NCBI GenBank assembly: GCA_951640165.1
Contig: OX621241.1
Span: 3,606,001 to 3,670,000 of the forward strand
Origin: Pseudoips prasinana
Taxonomy: Eukaryota; Arthropoda; Insecta; Lepidoptera; Nolidae
Length of the DNA: 64,000 bases
Direction: 5' to 3'
The notes under the pieces were generated by a model. The model did not search any database. It saw nothing but the letters and a program-made list of their open reading frames with translations, and was not told the DNA's origin. Position numbers and translations under genes: made by a program. Shown here one piece after another: positions 45,481-56,805 of this stretch. Every line of letters starts with the position of its first letter. The stretch's first letter is position 1.

Positions 45481-45778
45481 TTCTATAAAATGTATGTATT
45501 AACGGTATTTTAACGTCCGGCTTTATACAAAACCGATAACTGAATTCGTATTTTAGGCTGGCAACTCTGGGACCATTTTTAAAATGAGTTTTGGTTCCAA
45601 CGGCGAAAAATATGCATCGAGGCATTGTTACAATTTCTAAAACTGGTGTAAATTTGAGTTTTAAGTGTAATTAAGGTGGATTATTAGACATAGCATCTTC
45701 GACAAAGTGCCATATTGCCATAAATTGTGATTTTCCGCGTTAATGCGAAAGATCCATGGAAGCCTCTAGTAAAGTCTT

Positions 45779-45940
45779 GGCGGTCACCATAGCCTAGTTG
45801 GTAGTGGTCCTGCCTACGAAGCTGGTGGTCCTGGGTTCGAATCCCGGTAAGTGCAAATATTTGTGTGATGAGCACGAATATTTGTTTCTGAGTCATGGAT
45901 GTTTTCTATGTATTTAAGTGTTTATCTATCTATAACGGCA
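45779..45940 (+). repeat. SINE S1, 3'-truncated
   Basis: Head 'ggtcaccatagcctagttgg' and body are intact to 'aagtgtttatctatctata', then the sequence leaves the family. Confidence 0.8.
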
Positions 45941-46518
45941 AATGATCAGTACACACGAATAAACCAAGAAGCAACGTTCATACCCTGTTAACTGTGTTAA
46001 TGATCCCAAGTGTGAATATTTATAAGCATTATTTAACTGTCCGAAGGTATGCAGTTACGTGTTACCAACGTAAATATGCTAAAATCAGCAATCAAATGGT
46101 TGGGTGGTTTGAAATTTCATTCAGCATTTTGTAATGAAATGTATAGGAACAAGTACCTGTTGAGTATACATTTCATTTCAACCCTAAGTAATACTAATGT
46201 AAGTTTGTTTGTTTGTTAGGCTTTTACGACTTAAGGGCAGAACAGGCTGAGTTTGAGCAAAATACGTTGTAAAGAGAAACTTTGTTACCATCGCCCATTG
46301 ATAATATCAATGACATTGCCTCAAATTTTTTCGTCTATCTATCGCATGTCTCAATATGGCGTGCCCTGTGTAGTATTTACATTCTCACTTCAAGCATTCT
46401 TCTTAATTAACATTCACTTTCACATTCTTCTTAAAATATATTTGTGGTAGATTAACCGAACAATTGTTTATTACAGGCTCTGTCAGCAATCATTATAGGA
46501 TTTTTTTTCCGAGTATTG
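45941..46518. other. Nothing recognised
   Basis: A faint T-type core ('aatgtaagtttgtttgtttg' near 46196) may be a repeat remnant. No gene found. Confidence 0.4.
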
Positions 46519-46600
46519 TACAGACGCCAATCTGTCAAATTTCTTTTATGGATTTTCAACTTTATCACATAACCGTAATTGGAGAAATTTTAATTCCTAT
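46519..46600. mobile_element. MITE M, partial
   Basis: Left end 'gtacagacgcc' fused directly to internal M sequence of the opposite arm ('aatctgtcaaatttc', 'actttatcacataa'). The right end is missing. Confidence 0.6.
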
Positions 46601-46851
46601 ATAAAGTCCATTCCACTTGCTGACATACATCATGACGCCATGAATAACTTAAAAACCCAAAATTTGAAGACCCGCACACAATCGAATAATATATTATCCT
46701 AGTACATAGGTATATCTCCTTACATTTTGTGTTAATTGATGTCTTTTTATTTTTGATTGTCTTTTTATTTTTTTTGTTTTAAGTATACTTGTATAATTTG
46801 GTTCAATTACTATTTGATTTTGTTAAGTTTAATAACTATTTGTTCTTTTTT

Positions 46852-47452
46852 GGGGTTCCGTAGCCAAATGGCAATAAACGGAACCCTTATAGATTCGTCA
46901 TGTCTGTCTGTCTGTCTGTCCGTCCGTATGTCACAGCCACTTTTTCCGAAACTATAAGAGCTGTTCTGTTGAAACTTGGTAAGTAGATATATTCTGTGAA
47001 CCACATTAAGATTTTTATACAAAAATAGAAAAAGAATAATAATTTTGGGGGTACCCAATGTACCCATACATAGAACTGAAACACAAAAAAATTTTTTTCA
47101 TCGTACCTATACATGTGGGGTATCTATGGATAGGTGTTCAAAAATGATATTGAGGTTCTATATATTTTTTTTCCAAACTGAATAGTTTACGCGAGAGACA
47201 CTTCCAAAGTGGTAAAATGAGTGTCCCCCCACCTGTTACTTCGAAAATAAGAGAATGATAAAACTAAAAAAAATATATGATGTACAATTACCATGCAAAC
47301 TAACAACGACAATTGGTTTGAACGAGATCTAGTACGTAGTTTTTTTTATTACGTCATAAATCGTAAACCGCAATTTACCTTTCTGAAATACTTGCTGCTA
47401 CGGAACCCTTCATGTGCGAGTCCGACTCGCACTTGATCGGTTTTTTTTATAT
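46852..47452 (+). repeat. P repeat
   Basis: Starts ggggttccgtagccaaatgg and ends 'ctgctacggaaccc' then 'cgagtccgactcgcacttg' and a T run. The outer ggttccgtag/ctacggaacc are inverted. A (TCTG)n run lies at 46899-46922. A familiar moth repeat of unsettled class. Confidence 0.6.
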
Positions 47453-48184
47453 AGTTTATTATCACTTTAATTTTATTACACTTTGTTATTAGCTTAGGTT
47501 ATCATTTTTATTTGTGAGTGTTGGTTCACCTGTTATTGGCAACTGTATAAGACCATAACTTGGTACCAGTCGTTATATGATATATTGTTATATACAAAAG
47601 CTGTTGGTGTACCTTTAAATAAATAAATAAATATCTGGACTGTTCATATTCAAAGCTGCCTCTTTCCTGACTTGTATCAAGAACTAAATCAGTTAAAAAT
47701 TTTGAAGTAAAACTGCTTTACTCATCTTGACTTAGGGAGTAAACTAGAGAATGCGTATCGAGAGCGTTACGAAAAGGGTAATCAGACGAGGCAAGTTGAG
47801 AGGGGATAAGTTAAGTTATACGTTAGTGAAGATGATTTCTCTCTTTCTCTCATAGCCAGTTAAGTTTCGCATATCTAAGTTTTACTTCAGTCGTAGTCTT
47901 AAGCACACTCGTTTTTTTGTAGGTAATTGGATGGTAACCATATGCCATGTTTGCGTTGCAATTAAGACGTACGTACAATTAGCCGACTCATCCGATATGG
48001 CATCCCAACAATAGACGCATGACTTACATTTCGCCGCGGTGGATTAGCGGAGGCCTAGGCAGCAATAAATACAAGGTTTAACACAAACACTGACGCATTG
48101 AAGGCTGAAAAGGTTTGAATTTTATCAACACCCGCGGCTTCAACCGCGTAAATTATTCCGCAGTTGTTACTAATCCTATTAATT
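47453..48184. other. Nothing recognised
   Basis: A retroposon-like (AAAT)n end occurs near 47618-47633 ('ctttaaataaataaataaat'). The rest is unrecognised. Confidence 0.4.
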
Positions 48185-48221
48185 ATAATAATAATGCCCT
48201 CTCGACTAGGGTTACCATATG

Positions 48222-48766
48222 CCAGGTTTTATAAGATAAGATCTTTATTTGTGTAAATGTGGTAAGTACAAAGATGTTAACATAATATTAGATTAGTTCT
48301 CACATTTAACCGTTTACGGCATACAAATATTCACATCTAGATACAATAAGTCCTTAATATATTAACATGTCATGTCCAATAAATTAATTTACAAATTATA
48401 ATACTTATATATAATGTAGTAATGATTTAATTTATTATTAATAATTTGATTTCATTAATAATTTCATTTATGTCTATACTTCAGAAATTCATCTACCGTA
48501 TAAAAACACTTTTCGACTAGAAATTTATATAATTCAGTCTTGAATTTTGTTTTGCTTAATGACTTAAAATATTCAGGTAGATGATTGTATAATTTAACTG
48601 ACATATGGTTTGAATTTCTGGCTGCGATATCAGTTTTACTTCCTGGAAGTAATAGTTTATTTGGAAACCTTGTGTTGCGTTTACTGAAATCGTCGAAATA
48701 GCCGCATTTGACAGGCATTTTAAGGTTTAGACAGGCGTGCGGCCGGCATTGGTCTGAGACAGGCAT
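48222..48766 (-). pseudogene. LINE-C pol C-terminal fragment
   Basis: The reverse-strand frame (48464-48766) ends in AARNSNHMSVKLYNHLPEY then KFKTELYKFLVEKCFYTVDE, a typical tail of Jockey/CR1-type pol, followed by a 3' UTR with aataaag near 48240. 5'-truncated and probably carried inside the hAT-like element. Confidence 0.65.
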
Positions 48767-48814
48767 TTTCGGAGGCTCTCGTCAACGCCCAGTGGAGTAA
48801 AGAAAGTAATCGTT

Positions 48815-49208
48815 TATACAACATGTAACTTAATTAACGCACATCCTGAAAATAGTTTGTTCAGAATCGTTTACTGAATCGATTTATATAATTTTTAATA
48901 TAGGTAATTTTTTATTCCAAAATAATTAAAACTACGAAAATTAATGTTATATTAACCCTGTACAGTCAAAACAAATTGAAATGGACCGTAAATCAAAGTA
49001 ATAAGACTTTTAAATCGCAGCTTTATTCGTATTGATACAAATTCCATCCTTCAATACAAAATAACGAAAAATAAACTTTATTCCAAGAAACTAATTTCGT
49101 AAATAACAATGCATATACATGTTAAATTAAAAATTCAGTGTGTGTATTATGATTACGACATAATATTCTAATTGGGGTGTTGGCGTTAATTACGTTACAT
49201 GTTGTATA
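48815..49208. mobile_element. N element, 394 bp
   Basis: Ends TATACAACATGTAACTTAAT and complement ..ATTACGTTACATGTTGTATA. The inner sequence matches the second copy at 52083-52470 in opposite orientation. Non-coding. Confidence 0.75.
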
Positions 49209-49877
49209 TTAGATAAGAACGAACTATAAAAAAATTATGTCCTTGACAAATATCAATTACTTATTACCTACAGCGTTTTACTTCTGGCAGGCATTTTTCT
49301 GAAAATTCAGGCATTTTAGGTACCATAGACAGGCATCCCTCTATTCACATAGGTAACCCTACTCTCGACCAAATTTCAGACACGGCGCCGCGGCGGCCAG
49401 TCTCAATGGAGACTAGCCAATTGCGCAGGATATATTATAGTGCACAAACGTGTGCGCAAACACAGGGGCACTTTCTATTCCCTCACTCTCATAATCCGAT
49501 GGGACGACTAGCGACACGACCGGAAAGAGGTCAGTTACAGGACCGACGGCTTTACGTGCTCTCCGAGGCACGGGCGTGTAATACCGCTGACTTCGGGCTG
49601 ACACTGTGGAATTTTGTTTTACGAAACATCCCAAATTCACCTTTTGGCCCGACCCAGGATTTGAACCCAGGACCTCATTATCTGCGGGTGAACACGCTAC
49701 CGCTAGACCAACGAGGCAGTCAATAGTAGTAGTAGTAGTCTTAATAATATCCTATTATCCTAATAATATTATATATTGGGGTGTTTGTGAGTACGGATAT
49801 TTGGACGTTTGTTACTCTTTGACGCAATAACTACTAATTTTGATGAAAGCTGACCTCGGATATTTTATTTTATAGTA

Positions 49878-50001
49878 CAGACGCCAGCACATCAAGCTAC
49901 CCAAATCTGTCAAATTTCCCCAATTTAAAGTGAACCTTATGCTTAAGTGAGTTGAATACATTTATAAAAGAAATTGGGGTAACTGGATGTGCTGGTGTCT
50001 G
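49878..50001. mobile_element. MITE M, 124 bp
   Basis: Left CAGACGCCAGCACATCAAGC after TA, right complement 'ggatgtgctggtgtctg'. The right-hand TA has changed to TG. Confidence 0.78.
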
Positions 50002-50062
50002 TGCTTATATCCGTCTATGCATAGTTCTTAGAATATAACTAAATATAGCAGTTTTGTTATTG

Positions 50063-50235
50063 ACGCAGCGGTTAAGACAGTCGCCTCTGTGTTCCGGGTT
50101 CAATTCCCGCGTAGGACAATTATTTGTGTGACCCACACATAGGTACTCTGAGTCTGGATGTACATATTATATATTTGTAAAGTACCCCGCAATACAGGGG
50201 TTTCCCTAGTGCGAATGTTGTCTTTAAAAACTAAT
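50063..50235 (+). repeat. SINE S3 copy
   Basis: 'cgcagcggttaagacagtcg', 'gggttcaattcccgcg', tail 'tttgtaaagtaccccgcaat', 'gtctttaaaa'. Confidence 0.75.
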
Positions 50236-50239
50236 AATC

Positions 50240-50430
50240 ACACTAATATAATAAAGGCGAAAGTTTGTGAGTGTGTAAGTGCGTATGTTTGTTACTTCTT
50301 CACGTCTAAACGGTTGGAGCGATTTTAGTAAAATTTGGTATGGAACTCCATATATAGCGGACACCCTGGATTAACACATAGGCTAACTTTAAAGTTCAAC
50401 GCAGATAAAACCAGGGGGCACAGCTAGTTA
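50240..50430 (-). repeat. T repeat, reverse
   Basis: 'taataaaggcgaaagtttg', 'cttcacgtctaaacggttgg', 'gacaccctggattaacacat', ending 'gggggcacagctag'. Confidence 0.65.
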
Positions 50431-50811
50431 TTTATTTAATCAGGTGCTTATTTCGTATTTTTATTGATTACCTCTTTAGTCTAGCTTCAGCGTACAGCGC
50501 AACCACATACAATGTTACATTTTTTTTAAAAATTGTTTACTTTCCCAGTAGCTAAACCGTAAATTTCTATTTATGAGTATGCTTTCTATAAAATCCTTTA
50601 TCTGTATACCAATTTCCTCTTAACAGCTACTAATAATAATAATAATTAAAAAACGGAAATCAATTTTACTATCTAATGAATAATCTAATAAATAAATTTC
50701 AACAAGTATTTAACTGCTATCTGTACTATCGGTAACGGTGGCACAGCTTCCGCAGTTGGAGATAAAGCATATTGCGATAATCATTAATAAGTTATAGCTT
50801 GGGATAACTAA
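50431..50811. other. Nothing recognised
   Basis: AT-rich. Confidence 0.45.
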
Positions 50812-50935
50812 CACTTTTTTATGGCCGTCTGATCCCAAACTAGGGAGAGCCTGTACTATGGCAGCCAGATAAATGATTAACATACTTATCCATTTCCAAA
50901 TACATACATTATTATTGATAAATTATACATACATA
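50812..50935 (-). repeat. SINE S2 tail, diverged
   Basis: 'tggccgtctgatcccaaact' and 'ctatggcagccagataaatg' match the S2 tail. It runs into the LINE-B 3' end. Confidence 0.6.
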
Positions 50936-50939
50936 CATA

Positions 50940-51584
50940 GACTCACGCCTGTTTCCCAGAGGTGTAGGCAGAGACAACGGATTTCCATTTGTCACGATCT
51001 TTGCATAATTCTTTTGCCTCGATTACTGTCATTATATTCTTCATACATGCTCGCCGGTTTAGGGTACTTCTGACCTGCCCTTTCTTGAGAACATCTCCAA
51101 TTTGGTCAGAGAATGTTCGACGTGGTCTTCCCCTTCCGGTTGTCCCATTCACACAGGCCAGGTATACTTCTTTTGTCAATCTTCTTTCATTCATCCTTTC
51201 TAAATGGCCAAACCATCTCAGCATGCCTTTTTCAATTTTTGTCACTACATCCTCTTTCACACCACAACGCTCTCTTACATCAGTATTTCGAATTCTGTCT
51301 CTCAAAGTCACACCGCACATACTTCTCAGAGCTCTCATTTCCACTGCATTTATTTTACTTTCATTCTTTTTCTGCCATACCCAACTTTCACTTCCATACA
51401 TTAAAGTTGGCACTAACACTCCATCGTGCACGGCTAGTCGAGCCTTCTTTGATACTTGCCTGCTACTCATAAAGGCGTGTAGTGCCCCATTCACTCTGTT
51501 CCCCGCATTTACTCTTCTAACAATATCTTTTTCATATTTCCCATCTCTCGTAAACAAAGTTCCCAAATATACAAACATATGATA
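50940..51584 (-). pseudogene. LINE-B pol C-terminal fragment, about 205 codons
   Basis: An open reverse-strand frame. From its N-terminal side: [57 protein letters not shown], the region [47 protein letters not shown], ending near SAYTSGKQA. This is the C-terminal region of a widespread arthropod LINE reverse transcriptase (tail after the catalytic core). The first about 20 residues of the longer frame come from the adjoining S1 tail. No catalytic YADD remains, so the copy is 5'-truncated, but the frame is uninterrupted, which suggests youth. The 3' end matches the fragment at 9355. Confidence 0.8.
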
Positions 51585-51850
51585 AATTATAATAATAATA
51601 ATATCTCGGGACAATGTCGCACAGATCATCCTAGCCCCAAACTAAGCAAAGCTTGTAGGTACTATGGGTACCAGGCGACGATATACATACTTATATAGAT
51701 AGATAAATACATAATTATACATAGAAAACATCCATGACTCAGAAACAAATATTCGTGCTCATCACACAAATATTTGCACTTACTGGGATTCGAACCCAGG
51801 ACCACCAGCTTCGTAGGCAGGAGCACTACCAACTAGGCTACGGTGACCGT
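51585..51850 (-). repeat. SINE S1 copy
   Basis: (AAT)n, 'gccccaaactaagcaaagct', 'gggattcgaaccc', 'aactaggctacggtgaccg'. It abuts the truncated LINE-B. Confidence 0.85.
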
Positions 51851-51985
51851 TACACCCACTCACAGAACAAACTTAAATAATCATGTTCATCGCACAGATT
51901 TTTTCTAGGTGGGGATCGTACCCATGACCTCTGGCTTAGTAATCATGGTCACTAAGCACTAGACCAATAGACCAGGAACGTGCCA
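51851..51985 (-). repeat. SINE S5 head
   Basis: 'aatcatgttcatcgcacaga', 'tggggatcgtacccatgacc', 'ggtcactaagcactagacca': reverse of a tRNA-like head. Confidence 0.6.
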
Positions 51986-52082
51986 GTATGTATGTATAGA
52001 TTGTTTTATAATTGTAATACATCATAATACATCATAATACTTAATAAAGTGATTTGTGGCGATGAAAATATATGTGCCATAA

Positions 52083-52470
52083 TATACAACATGTAACGTA
52101 ATTAACGCACACCCTCAAACACCTCAATTAGAATATTATGTTGTAACCATAATACATACACTGAATTTTTAATTTAACATGTATATGCGTTATACGGGAC
52201 GGGACGGGAATAACGTTTATTTTTCTTTATTTTGTATCGAATGATTGAATTTGTATGAATACTAATAAAAATGCTATTCAAAAGTCTTATTACTTACGGT
52301 CCATTTCAATTTGTTTTGACTGGACAGGGTCAGTATAACAATAATTTCCGTAGTTTTAATTATTTTGAAATAAAAAATTATCTATATTAAAAATGATATA
52401 AATCGATTCAGTAAACGATTCTGAACAGACTATTTTCAGGGTGTGCGTTAATTAAGTTACATGTTGTATA
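52083..52470. mobile_element. N element, 388 bp
   Basis: Starts tatacaacatgtaacgtaat, ends 'gttacatgttgtata'. Inverted relative to 48815-49208 and similar throughout, for example 'ggtccatttcaatttgtttt'. Confidence 0.75.
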
Positions 52471-52854
52471 TAACATATTGTAGGTATGCATGGTAGTACA
52501 CATACTACCATACATAGCTATGAATAAAAAAATGAGCTATTATTGCACACAAACAACAACAAAAAGCAAACAAATCCACGGAGCGCCATGTCGTCGCCAT
52601 ATCATGCAAAATATCAAGTGAAGTAACATCGAATAACCGTTACTTGGCAAGTAATTAGATCTTCCTCGGCGGCCTCTAAAGGCAGAAACATGTAGTCTAG
52701 CCTTTCTGTAACTAAGGGCTGTCACTTGTCAATCATTAAGACTCAAATATGTTCACATGTGTAAGCATGAGGGCTGCTGGGGCTGCAGCAGGAATAACAT
52801 TTAATGAAATCTCCACCAGACTTCAGAAGAATGATTTTGTTACAGTCACTATTA
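52471..52854. other. Nothing recognised
   Basis: Short ORFs without motifs. Confidence 0.4.
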
Positions 52855-52998
52855 ACAATAATTATCTATATAAGTATTTATTTAAAAAAAAGAAAAGTAG
52901 TTTATGTAGTATATCAGTTATGTTATTTCCATCGTACACTATCTGCTTAATTTGGGATCAGACGGTGGGGTCGTGTGTGAATTATGTCCCAGGATTAC
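52855..52998 (+). repeat. SINE S2, headless
   Basis: 'attatctatataagtattta', 'gtagtatatcagttatg', 'ctgcttaatttgggatcaga', 'attatgtcccagga'. Confidence 0.7.
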
Positions 52999-54567
52999 TT
53001 AAACAAAGTGTTTAATTTAGATATGATTAGAAAAATAAATTGGTATTAATTATGAAGGATAGTTCATGTTTCAGTATTTTTAATAAATATTCTGCTAAGA
53101 CATCCTTAATACCTACAAGTCATATAAATTAAACTGTATTATTTATTGTACTAGATTTAAATAAGGGACAACCCTAAGAGATGTTGCTTGTAATCAAGTA
53201 CGCTAATACATGGAAATTGTAAGAAGTCAGTTTAAAATATCATCACGCACGCACTTGCTTGAAACATGGGGTAAAAAGACCTAGGTTCGATTTGTAGTAC
53301 GTTTAACTTCCGTGTGGAAGTCCTATTTACAGTAATATTGTGAATCATAGTTAATATGTAACAACAACTTTGTCAAATGCCTTCTTAAAAACCATTGATT
53401 TAGAATAATCTGTTTACGCAGTATCTAATAATATCAGCAATCAGAACTTGAGTATGTTTTTTATGAATAAGCCTTGTTTTGCAGTATTTAGAATAAAGCC
53501 CCAAAAACTAATAAAAAAAACCCTTTTAAAACTGGCCAAGATAAATTTCTGGTAAACAAATCTTGAAACAATAATAACATATTTTGATAAGAATAGCCAT
53601 GCGTGCGACGAAATCTTCTATAATATTTCACAAGTGCGGTTTATAATCTTAGAATTTATAAAGAAACTAAAGTATTACGACTTACATAAAGTTTTCATTT
53701 GAGACTTAATTGATTATTGGATTTTCAAAAATAAAGGAACGACTACAAAACCAAATAAAAAATCCATAATTATTTAGGATATATATCAAATTTTAGATTT
53801 GAAGTATAAAAATATTGGCACCGACTTTGAATGATAGGTGTAATTTAGTGATAACTAAATTTATATTATAGTAGTTTAATTTCTGAACGTTCCCCTTCTT
53901 CGGAGGATACCTTATGATCTCGGACCCATTTTAAATCATTAAACAATAGTCGTTAAGCCATTTAAGAGGCCTACTGAGGTGATTCAATAACTCTGATATT
54001 AGGGTAACTCCTACCCTACTCAAAAAACACTACTTCTCAGTCAAACATTTAGTTAAATAACTAATGTCTTAACGTTCCATCTAAGGAACTCAAATTGATC
54101 GTTTACAAAATATCAAATTGTCAATTTTCAAATTATTAAATTGACCATTTCCATAATTGTCAATTTGATAGTATTTTTAGAAGAGAAGTCGGCAAACAAA
54201 TATACGGGTCATCTGATACTAAACCGACGGCAGCAAAGAACAAAAAGACAACTACATTTTAGCGAATTTCACTTTTTTACATATTTGAATCTAAAAATAT
54301 TTACTTTATCGAGTGATATTTTTTTTTCATAAAAATGTAATGTAAATAAAGTCAACTACATGTTTTTTTACAAAATAACGAAGTACATACGAACATCTAC
54401 AGGTATCCGTGTGTGTGTCGTGCAATTCTGCGCGTCTTATGACATAAACAAAGATATCAGCCACATGGCCGTTTCGTCACGGGAGGATTTTTGCTTGCGC
54501 ATTTATTTATTGCTAAAACCTGAAATTTTGTTACGTTTACTTTTTGTGTTAATACATTATAATAAAC
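52999..54567. other. About 1.5 kb with no gene recognised
   Basis: AT-rich. Nothing identifiable. Confidence 0.45.
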
Positions 54568-55700
54568 ATGTTTAAAAGACGAAATAAATTATTGTTAAAT
54601 TTGGCCCAAAAACGAAAGCATTTACGGTCAAATAAAAAGATGGTTTTGACGGAAGCCATTATCAAAGGTGTATGTGACCATGTGAAATCATTCCGCCCCT
54701 TTGAATCGCATTACACTCCGAAAGATTCTACCACACCTAGATAGTGGATTTAAACTTTGTCAAAATGTTTAAAATGTACCACGAGTGGACTGCTCTAAAT
54801 AATATTGACGACAAAGTAAGCACACTCAGGCAATATAGGAACATAGTAAACTCGAACTTGAATATAGGAATTTCATTCCTAAAAAGGACGCATACAATAT
54901 CTGCACTGATAATAAAAATAAGTATAATAATGCTGATAAAGAAAATGTTGATTTTATGAATCATATCAAAAATAAAAATACTAAAGTCTGAGGATAAGGA
55001 TCTCACACAGTGTAAGCCAAGAGAAGTTTCAGTGGCAACTTTTAATTTACAAAAAAATCTTTATGCCCCGTGTGGTGCGACTAGTTCTTTTTACTATAAG
55101 CGCAAATTACCAGTATTTAACTTCACAATGTTTGACATGGGACAAAACAAAAGGAATATGCTATAAGTAGGAAGAGACTACCGCAAAACGAAGATCCATC
55201 GAAGTGGCCAGGTGTCTGTACAATTATACAGCAAAAGTTGCAGAGAAGGGCATCAAAGACATAGGTTTATGGTCTGATAATTGTGGCGGCCAGAATCGCA
55301 ATCGCTCAGTATTTTAAATGTATATGTATGCTGCAAATAATTCAAGTTGAATTGATGTCATAGATTTATCGAAAAGGGGCATACTCAGCAAGAGGTTGAC
55401 AGTGTGCATGCCCTAATTGAACGGTCTTCTAAAAGGAAATTAATATAGACGCCTCAAGAATGGTACACTTATGTAAGATGGTGCAAAGTAAGGGGAGAGC
55501 CTTACGAAATGATTGAAGTGTCGCCAGATATTTTAGACTTTAAATCTGCCACAAATCAATATATATAAGTCAAAAATGTTAACAATAAAAAGGTTAAATG
55601 GAATCAAGTAAGAGAAGTTAAAGTAGCCCCAACTGAGCCGTATGTAATTCATTACAAATATGATTTAAATGAGACTCAAACAATGAAAATAGACTGCTGT
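54568..55700 (+). pseudogene. Decayed gene with DNCGGQNRN motif (DUF7869-like)
   Basis: Translating successive frames gives conserved-looking blocks: KGVCDHVKSFRPFESHYT (about 54667), MYHEWTALNNID and STLRQYRNI (54773-54845), KPREVSVATFNLQKN (about 55015), LWSDNCGGQNRNRS (55270), HTQQEVDSVHALIERSSKR (55381), PQEWYTYVRWCKVRGEPYEM (about 55452). These match, from memory, a multicopy insect protein family with an Asp-Asn-Cys-Gly-Gly-Gln-Asn signature (domain I believe is named DUF7869), probably transposon-related. The copy is dead: at least two frameshifts (about 54880 and 55145), and stops at 55315, 55348 and about 55447. The region from 55201 onward stays in one frame. Function is not established. 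Confidence 0.62.
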
Positions 55701-55774
55701 CTTCGAACTTGCTCGACTGCTGTCTTGCTTGAACTAACTTGTATTATATTGTAACTAATATTTGTTTACTGAGG

Positions 55775-55905
55775 AGGCTGAGCTCAAAATTGCTCTTTAT
55801 TGTACACCAATATTAAAATCATACAGTACAGAAGCATGTAATTAAAAAGTATACAATTGGTGGTCTTATCACTAAAATGTGATCTCTTCCAGACAACCAA
55901 AGAAT
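55775..55905 (-). repeat. LINE-A 3' UTR fragment, antisense
   Basis: 'gctctttattgtacacc' then 'ggtggtcttatcactaaaat' and 'gatctcttccagacaacc' match the reverse of the LINE-A 3' end. It lacks the (atct)n tail. Confidence 0.7.
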
Positions 55906-56559
55906 GGACAATAATAGGCATTATTTAAGAGGGCAGTTGTCGGTGTACATTAGATTAAATATAAATAACTTAATTACTTTTTTAATAAAAAGGTAAGAAA
56001 TTATTTTTGTTTATTATGTTTTATTGATTAATGCGATAACAATAGCAAAATTTAAGATTATTCTTCGTATAAGACTTAATTATTTAATTGCATTTTAAAG
56101 ATGGTACCTACCTCTATAGAATTGTGATTATCTTTATCAATATTGTACTATGTCATCATTAAAAATAAATCGTAATAAGAGTCACTTATTATTTCCCCTC
56201 AAAACCTTTACAAAGATATAGTTTATCTGCACTATTGCTATTTACACATTTAGAATTACGCAGTAAATTGAGACAACTACGATATTGTGATGTTACATTG
56301 TAGGTAGCCTTTATTTTAATCATAGTTAAAAATTATATTACTGAAAGGAATAGTAATAACAAATTTTTGAGGTAAAATTGTATGGAAATCAATAATTTAA
56401 AAGTCCTAAGTTGAAGCGAACATATGGCAGTTGACTCAGTTAGTTATGTATTTTGTGCAAAGTAGATAACGACATCTGAAATATTTCGACAAAAATATAT
56501 AGTATCAATTAATGACCATCACTATTTGGTTTGAAATGCCGTAATAATAAGGTTTCATC
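55906..56559. other. Nothing recognised
   Basis: AT-rich. Confidence 0.45.
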
Positions 56560-56795
56560 ATCATCACGTCAGCCAAAGTACTTCCACTGCTGGACAAAAG
56601 CCTCCCCAAAGAATGGGGGGATATGCCATAATCGCCACGCTTGGCAGACGGGTTGGCAATCGCAGTTTGATGGTGATAGTTCACAGAAAAACGCTGCTGC
56701 CCGTTCTCTGGTCGGTGTTCTCACGGACGATTTCTACTCCCACCACGGGGTGTGATGGGATGATGATATTCTATGCCGTCACCACACAGCAAAAT
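56560..56795 (-). repeat. K repeat copy
   Basis: (ATC)n, 'ttccactgctggacaaaagc', 'ccataatcgccacgcttggc', 'atgccgtcaccacacagc'. Confidence 0.8.
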
Positions 56796-56805
56796 AAGGT
56801 TTACC

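Larger units (their letters stand above)
48207..49361. mobile_element. hAT-like non-autonomous element, 1155 bp
   Basis: The termini tagggttacc and ggtaaccccta-type complement (ggtaaccct a at 49352-49361) form a 10-bp perfect inverted repeat, extended imperfectly (ccatatgccagg / ccatagacaggc). An exact 8-bp direct duplication, ctctcgac, flanks it (48199-48206, 49362-49369). The 8-bp duplication and the TAGGG start are hallmarks of the hAT superfamily. No transposase is present; the interior is filled by a LINE-C fragment and an N element. Confidence 0.78.
48185..49720 (-). repeat. SINE S4 split by a hAT-like insertion
   Basis: S4 tail at 48185-48206, remainder at 49362-49720 ('gcggccagtctcaatggaga', head complement 'ccgctagaccaacgagg'). 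The two halves meet at ctctcgac. Confidence 0.8.

Noticed and set aside
50989..51582. 197-residue plus-strand ORF
   Set aside because: It is the antisense shadow of the LINE-B pol fragment, which has clear reverse-strand motifs.
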